DNA from: an uncultured SAR116 cluster alpha proteobacterium
GTDB lineage: Bacteria > Pseudomonadota > Alphaproteobacteria > Puniceispirillales > Marisalimonadaceae
Assembly: GCA_902619615.1 (NCBI GenBank)
Contig: CACNFD010000005.1
Location: 57,057 to 121,056 of the forward strand
Length of the DNA stretch: 64,000 nucleotides
Direction: 5' to 3'
Within the stretch, counting starts at the first letter, position 1; each line of letters starts with the position of its first letter. The position numbers and the translations under genes were made by a program. The notes below the pieces were generated by a model. That model was not told the DNA's origin. It made no database searches and was given only the letters and a program-made list of their open reading frames with translations. This document shows positions 57,520 through 64,000 of this stretch, piece after piece.

Positions 57520-58947
57520 ATGAGTATAAAAATGAAGAATGAAGAACAAATTTGGGGATTAGTTGAAAATAAAAAAGAAGAATTTATAAATTTTTCAGAT
57601 CAAATTTTTGATACTCCCGAGATTTTATATCAAGAATTCAAGTCAGTATCAGAACATACTAAAATGTTAAAAAAAGAAGGATTTAAAATTACTGAAGGTA
57701 TTTGTAGTATGCCAACTGCAGTTATGGGTGAATTTGGAGAAAGTGGTCCAATTATAGCAATTTTAGGTGAATTTGATGCATTGCCTGGCTTGAGTCAAGA
57801 ATCTGGAATTACGAAACACAAACCATTAGAAAACACTACAAATGGTCATGGGTGTGGTCATAATTTGCTTGGTGCCGCTTCACTTCTTGCGGCCACAGCC
57901 ATTAAGGACTGGCTATTAAAAAATAAAATTAAAGCTAGAGTAAGATATTACGGATGTCCTGCTGAAGAGGGTGGGGCTGCTAAGACTTATATGGCTAGAG
58001 ATGGATTATTTGATAATGTTGATGTTGCCATATGCTGGCATCCAGCTACTTTCAACTCTGTTAACAAGCCAATTTCTCTTGCTAATTCAAGAATTGATTT
58101 TACATTTTTTGGTAAGGCAGCTCATGCAGCTACCGCACCTCATTTGGGCCGAAGTGCTTTAGATGCAATTGAACTAATGAATGTTGGGGTGAATTATATG
58201 AGAGAACATATGCCTGACTCGGCTAGAGTGCATTATGCTTATATGGATACTGGAGGCAATGCAGCAAATGTAGTGCATGCTAAAGCAACTGTTCGACATT
58301 TAATTAGAGCTACAAATTTAATGGAACTTCGTCCTTTAGTTGAAAGAGTTTATAAAATTGCAGAGGGTGCTGCTTTAATGACTGAAACAACAGTAGAGAA
58401 AAAAGTTTATAGTGGGGTTTCAAATTTATTAGGAAATAAATCATTAGAAAAAATAATGCAAACTGAGTGGGATAAGTTAGGACCTGTTAAATTTGATAAA
58501 AAAGACATAGAGTTTGCCAACAGAATTCGTTCAACTTTTACAGAGACTGAGATTTTAGATAGTTTTCAAAGAATAGGTGTTAAAGCTCCACTAGATTTAC
58601 CACTTTGTGATTTTGTTGCACCTCTTGACAATTCAAATAATGGAGGCATTGGTTCTACAGATGTTGGAGATGTAAGCTGGGTAGTTCCTACTGTTCAAGC
58701 TCGTGTAGCGACCTGTGCAGTTGGAACAACCTTTCATACATGGCAAACTGTAGCTCAGGGGAAATCTGCAGCAGCTCATAAAGGTATGATTCATGCAGCA
58801 AAAATTATGGCATCTACTGCTTCTAATCTCATCAATAACCCAGACAAAATTGTTGAAGCTAAAAAGGAATTCGATGATCAAATATCAAGAAATCCATATA
58901 TCTGTCCGATACCAGATGGAGTAATGCCTCCTATTTCAAAAGATTAA
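57520..58947 (+). CDS. M20-family amidohydrolase, AbgB-like
   Basis: ILGEFDALPGLSQESG...NGHGCGHNLLGAASLLAA...CPAEEGGAAKTYMARDGLFDNVDVAICWHP. Confidence 0.9.
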   Translation: MSIKMKNEEQIWGLVENKKEEFINFSDQIFDTPEILYQEFKSVSEHTKMLKKEGFKITEGICSMPTAVMGEFGESGPIIAILGEFDALPGLSQESGITKHKPLENTTNGHGCGHNLLGAASLLAATAIKDWLLKNKIKARVRYYGCPAEEGGAAKTYMARDGLFDNVDVAICWHPATFNSVNKPISLANSRIDFTFFGKAAHAATAPHLGRSALDAIELMNVGVNYMREHMPDSARVHYAYMDTGGNAANVVHAKATVRHLIRATNLMELRPLVERVYKIAEGAALMTETTVEKKVYSGVSNLLGNKSLEKIMQTEWDKLGPVKFDKKDIEFANRIRSTFTETEILDSFQRIGVKAPLDLPLCDFVAPLDNSNNGGIGSTDVGDVSWVVPTVQARVATCAVGTTFHTWQTVAQGKSAAAHKGMIHAAKIMASTASNLINNPDKIVEAKKEFDDQISRNPYICPIPDGVMPPISKD

Positions 58948-58993
58948 TTATTTTTTTTATGTGAAATTTAATATATGTTCATTTAATATGAAT

Positions 58994-59070
58994 GCGCTCT
59001 TAGCTCAACTGGATAGAGTATTTGACTTCGAATCAAAAGGTTGGGGGTTCGAGTCCCTCAGAGCGCACCA
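58994..59070 (+). tRNA. tRNA-Arg (anticodon TCG), CCA encoded
   Basis: GCGCTCT...AGAGCGC acceptor stem, TTTGA-CTTCGAA-TCAAA anticodon arm, GGGTTCGAGTCCC T-arm, ACCA end. Confidence 0.95.
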
Positions 59071-59083
59071 TTAATTTTTCTTA
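59058..59083 (+). repeat. direct repeat copy 1 (tRNA-Arg 3' end plus flank), att-like
   Basis: TCAGAGCGCACCATTAATTTTTCTTA; near copy at 59639-59663. Confidence 0.5.
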
Positions 59084-59111
59084 AACACATCATACTTCAA
59101 TCATAATTAAT

Positions 59112-59366
59112 TCAAAAAAACTTAGACCAAATTTCTAAAATAAAAATATATATACCATAACCATATAAACAGAAAACACAAAACTTTAGAATCTTATTTA
59201 AAATATCATCTGAAGTATATACCCATTGATGATAATTTTTTTCTAATCCTAAATCATCATTTTTCCTTTTATTCCATAATAAGAACCAATAAGGAATATT
59301 AAGCATGATGTAAAAACATATGGCTATGGTAATTAGACCTAAACCTAAAATTATTCCAGTACTCAT
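59112..59366 (-). CDS. small membrane protein, unknown
   Basis: 84 aa, two TM segments (GIILGLGLITIAICFYIMLNIPYWFLLW; ILKFCVFCLYGYGIYIFILEI). Confidence 0.5.
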   Translation of the reverse strand: MSTGIILGLGLITIAICFYIMLNIPYWFLLWNKRKNDDLGLEKNYHQWVYTSDDILNKILKFCVFCLYGYGIYIFILEIWSKFF

Positions 59367-59638
59367 TTTTTTAATTCAATCATATTTAATCCTCTAATTT
59401 TTTTATTTATCCACCCAATAAGTATTGTAGGTGAGAACAATATAAATAATACGATTAAAATCAATTCTAACTTATTTATTTATACCTTATATTTTATAAA
59501 TACGCATATTAAATACATTTTCAATATGAAAGAAATGTATATCAATTTGTACTTTAACTTAATTATAAATAAATAATAACATATAAAATCAATAACATAG
59601 GAAAATCATTTATGTACTGTAAGTAAACATAATTTCAG

Positions 59639-59663
59639 TCAGAGTGTACCACTAATTTTCTTA
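59639..59663 (+). repeat. direct repeat copy 2 (degenerate tRNA 3' end), att-like
   Basis: TCAGAGTGTACCACTAATTTTCTTA; 3 substitutions and one 1-nt gap relative to copy 1. Confidence 0.5.
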
Positions 59664-59823
59664 TAATAATGATTTTATTAGATATTATACTTTATTCACG
59701 ATTAAACTGATGTCCATATTGATGCACAAAAAAGTTCCTCAAAGTGGATGTGGTAGATATAATAATTATTGAGGTTAAATAGTCCAAATACAGAGATAAA
59801 TATTGAATACGCATGAATGAGTT

Positions 59824-60264
59824 ATGGTTAGATTTTTTTTATTTATATTATTTGCGATAATTTCTAATAATGCAATTGCATCCGTCCAAGGTAAGACATT
59901 AATTTGTGATAAAGATAGTAGGGGATATAAATTTATTAGTAAGGATAAAGTTGAAATTTTGAGTATAAAGTTTGATGAACTAAGTATAAATTCCATTAAT
60001 CACTTATATGAACTCGCTGAAAACGTAATTTTAATTAAAAAACCACTAATAGAATTTAACAAAAATAAAAACTCTAAACCTATTGGATGGATTTTTAGAA
60101 GAACTTTAGACTATGTATCATTAGATTATGTTAATGGAGATTGGAGCAGGAGGTTTTTATGGAGTTGTAAAATCACTTCATCAGACCAGCTAGATAAAAG
60201 GTTAAAAATTAAAATTGAAAAATTAATAAAATCTAGTGTGAATAAGATAAAGGAGTTTAATTAA
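59824..60264 (+). CDS. small secreted hypothetical protein
   Basis: 146 aa with signal peptide MVRFFLFILFAIISNNAIASVQG. Confidence 0.55.
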   Translation: MVRFFLFILFAIISNNAIASVQGKTLICDKDSRGYKFISKDKVEILSIKFDELSINSINHLYELAENVILIKKPLIEFNKNKNSKPIGWIFRRTLDYVSLDYVNGDWSRRFLWSCKITSSDQLDKRLKIKIEKLIKSSVNKIKEFN

Positions 60265-60265
60265 T

Positions 60266-60610
60266 ATAGTAAAGTATATTGGATTACTAATATGTTTGTT
60301 AATTATAATTGGAGCTATATCTCACGTTGGTTTGAATTATTATAATGATATGTTAAGCTTTTCATTTGTTGCAGGTGGAAGTGTTGGTTATGGTTTCTTA
60401 AAAGACCAAGAGGGTAAATTTATAATAAATTGTGGTAATGGTGCAGTTTATTTTGGATGGTTTGGTACTCTAATAGGATTAATAGCTTTAACTGCTGGTA
60501 AATGGGAGAATTGGTGAGATATAGATAAAACTGGTACTGCTTTGTCTTTAGCAATGCTGACTGTTTTTTATGGTTATATAATAAAACTGATTACTGTTGT
60601 TTTTAAATAA
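60266..60610 (+). pseudogene. decayed mini MotA-like protein (paralogue of 48085-48429)
   Basis: IVKYIGLLICLLIIIGAI...YNDMLSFSFVAGGSVGYGFLKDQEGKFIINCGNGAVYFGWFGTLIGLIALTAGKWENW*DIDKTGTALSLAMLTVFYGYIIKLITVVFK; in-frame TGA at 60515-60517 and no good start codon. Confidence 0.65.
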
Positions 60611-60676
60611 GCTAATTAAAACTGTCACACTTACTAAAATAGAAGGCCATAAAGATAGAATACTTATTTAAAAAGT

Positions 60677-61015
60677 TTAGTTGAAGTCTTCTGAGGTAAA
60701 TTCATGTAAAACAATGCCTCTACTACCAACTACTTTATTAACAAAAGTTTTTACTTTTGGAGCATGATATTTATCTAACAGAGTTTGACATGCAACAAAT
60801 GCTTTTTCATCTCTATATTCAAATAATATTCCTACTCTTGCAACACCTTCTTTATTCCAAATTCTAGTTAAAACTCTCCTTAACATTCCAGCTTTTTTGA
60901 ATTCTTCAATAACTCTTGGAGTAAAAATTTCATCTTGCTTTTTGGCATACAATTCAAGTTCATTGTCTGACATAAACTCTCTTGTAGTATAATTAATTAA
61001 TTTTGATGTTGGCAT
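60677..61015 (-). CDS. small hypothetical, dimeric alpha-beta barrel-like
   Basis: 112-aa ORF MPTSKLINYTTREFMSDNELELYAKKQDEIFTPRVIEEFKKAGML... Confidence 0.5.
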   Translation of the reverse strand: MPTSKLINYTTREFMSDNELELYAKKQDEIFTPRVIEEFKKAGMLRRVLTRIWNKEGVARVGILFEYRDEKAFVACQTLLDKYHAPKVKTFVNKVVGSRGIVLHEFTSEDFN

Positions 61016-61419
61016 TTAATCTTCCTATAAATTATGTAGATTTTAATAGATGCATATTTAGAATTTGTAAACCATAAAAATACTTATCTGCTGCACGCCC
61101 TAACTATAAATATTAAAAATATCTTTACGCTCAGGCAGTGTTACAAATAAATGTTATTATAGTTATTTATATTTATAAATATTCATGTTCTCGTTATCTG
61201 TAATACTAACGCTAAATTAAGATGTAACATTTAGGTTATACTAAACAATATAATGTTTTTTATACCTATGATCTAATGACTTAATACGCATAAATAGTCA
61301 TTTTATTGAAATTATAAAATACGAACAACATTTCATAATTTTTTATTTTAAGTTACAATAAAAAACGTTTTAATAATTTTTAAAATTTATAATTAATATT
61401 AATTAAAAAGTGGGGATAA

Positions 61420-61821
61420 ATGATAAAAAATATTTTATTCAAGATAATGCCTTTATTAGTGTCATGTCTTATTTTTTCAAATAACGTTAATGCTCAAGGT
61501 TCAGCTGAGGATCAATATAAACAAATGGGTGGTGTAGCCGGTCTATCAGAAGTATGTTTTAAGTCTAAAAATTTAGAACTAGCCTTATTTAAGCAAATTG
61601 GTCAATTATTTTATACTCAACCAGAAATGGGTGAGATGATGTTTGGTCTTTTGTATTCTTACTTTGATGCTAAGTCAGTTGCTGTAGAAAATAAGGTGAT
61701 ATGGAATGGTACAACACAATCATATAATAAAAAACAATTTGACTGTAATAACGCCTCTGACACAAAACTTATCAAACAATTCGAAATGCAATTAATGAAT
61801 GGTTTAAAGTCCCAAGGTTAA
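61420..61821 (+). CDS. small secreted hypothetical protein
   Basis: 133 aa, signal peptide ILFKIMPLLVSCLIFSNNVNAQG, two Cys in mature part. Confidence 0.55.
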   Translation: MIKNILFKIMPLLVSCLIFSNNVNAQGSAEDQYKQMGGVAGLSEVCFKSKNLELALFKQIGQLFYTQPEMGEMMFGLLYSYFDAKSVAVENKVIWNGTTQSYNKKQFDCNNASDTKLIKQFEMQLMNGLKSQG

Positions 61822-62027
61822 TTAATAGCTTTAACTTTAAGATAAAACAATGTGATATTGAAATGATTTCTATAAAAGATGCATCTATATCAAAATTAAA
61901 AGAGTTTTTGATTGAAAAAAATTTTGTTAATTTCCTTAAGAAAAAACTTTGATTTAAAATAATAAGGATTTTGACTAGAAATGATTATAGTAATTATATA
62001 AGTCTGTATGAGTGAGGAATGATTATC

Positions 62028-64000
62028 CTAATTAAATTGTACAAGCACTCTATCTTTATCACCCTGTAGTTCAGGGGTTTGTGAGCCTGAGGATTGTTGT
62101 ACAACGTTTTGTTTTACATATGCGTGTAACTCACGTGCTGTGATTTTATTGTTATTGTTACTGTCTGCATCACCTTCCATACCTTTCATGAGGAAGTATG
62201 AAAACATACCATGTTTTGCTTCTTCTAGTGGCTTGCTTGTCTGGTCACCTGCAGCTGCAGAAAAGACTGTGAAGTTTTCAGGTATGGATTGTTCAATTGC
62301 ACGTATGGTAATTGGTCTAGAAGAAATAAGCATATCTGTTCCACGTGTTGCTCCAGAATAACATGTATCTAAGAAAATTGTGACACTTCGTGGTTTAGCT
62401 TGTTTGATATCTTTGAATAACTCTTTTCTCTTAATTGCTGATGTTAATAGTCTAGGTGAACCATCATATGGAAGAAGAAACATATCTTTACCATCATCAG
62501 ATGCTAAGCCATGTCCTGCAAAAAATATGTATATGTCTGTAATATCTTCCTTAGTTGTACGATTTATCCAATCTTTTATAGCTAACCCTATTTCAACTCT
62601 ATCAGCTTTTTGATTAATCAATTCTTTTATATTAGCCCTAGGAACACCTAGTTTCATTGTTGCATAATCATAAAACTGTTGTGCGTCTTTATCTGCATAG
62701 ATAGCGTTAGCATTAGTTTTTTCGTAATCAGCCACACCTATTATAAGAGCAATAGCATCAGGATTATTAAATGCTTTTTTTTCTAAAGGGTTAAGCCTAT
62801 CAAAACTTGGGCCTGAAGCTTGTTCAATATCATCACGTTCAATGATTATATTTTTTGATGCCTTATTACCTTTTTTATCAAAAGCAACTATCTCAAAAGA
62901 AAGTCCACCACGAGGAATATATAATTCTGTTTCAAATATCCCTTTCTTTGAAAAAGGTATTTGTTCTCCATCTATTAAAATCTCAACAACCTCTGTATTA
63001 TCTGTTACAGTTCCAATTATTTTTGCGTTTGCTCCAATTACTTTATGAGAAGATTTTATTTTAGGCTTTTCTATATCATTATTAATTTTAATTTGTTCAC
63101 TTTTCTTTTTGGCTTCGAAGGCCGCTAGTTTCCTTTTTAATTCTTCTGCTTCACGTTTAATTTTATTAAATTCTTCTGAATTTGCAGCAGTCGCAGATTT
63201 AGGTTTTTTTTGAACTTTTAAGAATTCTCCATTTTTAAAAACACCTTTGAGAATAGAGCCATTAGCAAAAGTAAATGCTCCCTTACCGTGAGGTTTGTCA
63301 TCTTTTATTTGTCCGACGTATTTATCACCATTAGCCCATAGATAAATACCTTTTCCATTACCTTTGTCATTTTTATGCTCACCAACATATTTATCACCAT
63401 TAGACCAAACCATCGTTCCTTGTCCATAAGCAACATCGTTTTTGTGGCTTCCTACATATTTACTTCCATTTGAATAAATAAATGTACCTTTGCCATTTGC
63501 TTTACCATTTGCATGTTCGCCAAAATATTTATCTCCATTTTTGAATTTCATTATCCCATAACCATGTGCTTTGTCATTTTTATGCTCACCTTCATATTCA
63601 TCGCCATTTGCGTAAGTGAAGATACCTTTCCCATTAGCCTTACCATTTTTATGTTGGCCAACATATTTGTTACCATTAGCCCAAAACATAGTCCCTTTGC
63701 CGTTTGCAAAGTCTGATTTAAATTGACCAACATATTTGGCTCCATCTTTCCAAATTAATGAACCATAACCATCAAATTTATTATTTTTAAATTCACCATT
63801 GTAAATTGCACCATTAGAGAATTTGTGAGAGCCAGTGCATAGATGCTTATAATTTTGGTTAGAACATCGTTGCAAGGATTTTGATATTACTTCATTAGAT
63901 TTTTGATTTAATAAGTTAGCTATCGTGGCTTCAGGAAGTTTGATTTTTTTAGAATATTGGAAAACATTATCTTTCCAAATACCTTCTTTAGTTTTTCCAT
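62028..64000 (-). CDS. MORN-repeat / Ig-like / caspase-family (C14) protein, 5'-partial at window end
   Basis: ORF track start at 63875 is a TTG; the same minus-strand frame is open to base 64000 (...KTKEGIWKDNVFQYSKKIKLPEATIANLLNQKSNEVISKS-LQRCSN...). Caspase dyad FFAGHG (His 62511-62513) and LDTCYSG (Cys 62361-62363). Confidence 0.92.
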   Translation of the reverse strand, partial: GKTKEGIWKDNVFQYSKKIKLPEATIANLLNQKSNEVISKSLQRCSNQNYKHLCTGSHKFSNGAIYNGEFKNNKFDGYGSLIWKDGAKYVGQFKSDFANGKGTMFWANGNKYVGQHKNGKANGKGIFTYANGDEYEGEHKNDKAHGYGIMKFKNGDKYFGEHANGKANGKGTFIYSNGSKYVGSHKNDVAYGQGTMVWSNGDKYVGEHKNDKGNGKGIYLWANGDKYVGQIKDDKPHGKGAFTFANGSILKGVFKNGEFLKVQKKPKSATAANSEEFNKIKREAEELKRKLAAFEAKKKSEQIKINNDIEKPKIKSSHKVIGANAKIIGTVTDNTEVVEILIDGEQIPFSKKGIFETELYIPRGGLSFEIVAFDKKGNKASKNIIIERDDIEQASGPSFDRLNPLEKKAFNNPDAIALIIGVADYEKTNANAIYADKDAQQFYDYATMKLGVPRANIKELINQKADRVEIGLAIKDWINRTTKEDITDIYIFFAGHGLASDDGKDMFLLPYDGSPRLLTSAIKRKELFKDIKQAKPRSVTIFLDTCYSGATRGTDMLISSRPITIRAIEQSIPENFTVFSAAAGDQTSKPLEEAKHGMFSYFLMKGMEGDADSNNNNKITARELHAYVKQNVVQQSSGSQTPELQGDKDRVLVQFN
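63227..63815 (-). repeat. tandem MORN repeats (about 23 aa / 69 bp unit, 8 full copies plus a partial)
   Basis: NGDKYVGEHKNDKGNGKGIYLWA-type units in series. Confidence 0.9.

Noticed and set aside
60515-60517. TGA to Trp (or Sec) recoding to explain the interrupted mini-MotA
   Set aside because: Several intact genes in the window end in TGA (e.g. 25992, 28001), TGG is used for Trp, and the same copy lacks a start codon; pseudogene is simpler.
61864-61953. Short ORF MISIKDASISKLKEFLIEKNFVNFLKKKL between 61821 and 62028
   Set aside because: Only 29 codons, no clear RBS or homology by eye; could be a gene remnant but unsupported.
63227-63815. Regularly spaced repeats resembling a CRISPR array
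   Set aside because: About 69-bp periodicity is explained entirely by in-frame MORN protein repeats; no spacers, leader or cas genes.

Overview
AT-rich, gene-dense bacterial chromosome window. I infer a streamlined marine alphaproteobacterium from composition, tight gene packing, and the TTT-transporter, sulfatase and TauD content; there is no rRNA marker to confirm this. Four zones are visible. (1) About 1-17.4 kb: a block of mostly secreted or membrane proteins of unknown function. It includes a MotA/TolQ/ExbB-like channel fragment, an ExbD/TolR-like single-TM protein, a FlgT/CsgG-like 913-aa periplasmic protein with a paralogue, a tandem pair of secreted paralogues, an SLT lytic transglycosylase, and a membrane-anchored Lon-S16-like protein. 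This is my best candidate for an undescribed system, possibly an ion-driven cell-envelope machine. (2) About 17.4-46.5 kb: a catabolic island with four type I sulfatases, three TauD/TfdA dioxygenases, two class III CoA-transferases, two enolase-superfamily enzymes, a split aconitase X, two complete TTT (TctABC) transporters, DUF3604, a TauE/SafE-type permease, GST, AKR and GMC oxidoreductase. (3) About 46.7-58.9 kb: a truncated LysR, an AbrB-like membrane protein, a mini-MotA-like protein, an EthD-like protein with a DadA-like oxidase, an SDR, an NHL-repeat protein, a complete Dpp/Opp-type ABC transporter and an AbgB-like M20 amidohydrolase. (4) About 58.99-64 kb: tRNA-Arg(TCG), an imperfect repeat of the tRNA 3' end (possible integration scar), a decayed mini-MotA paralogue, and a MORN-repeat/caspase (C14) protein with an EF-hand-like loop that runs off the window end. 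All assignments are by eye from translations; no database search was possible.
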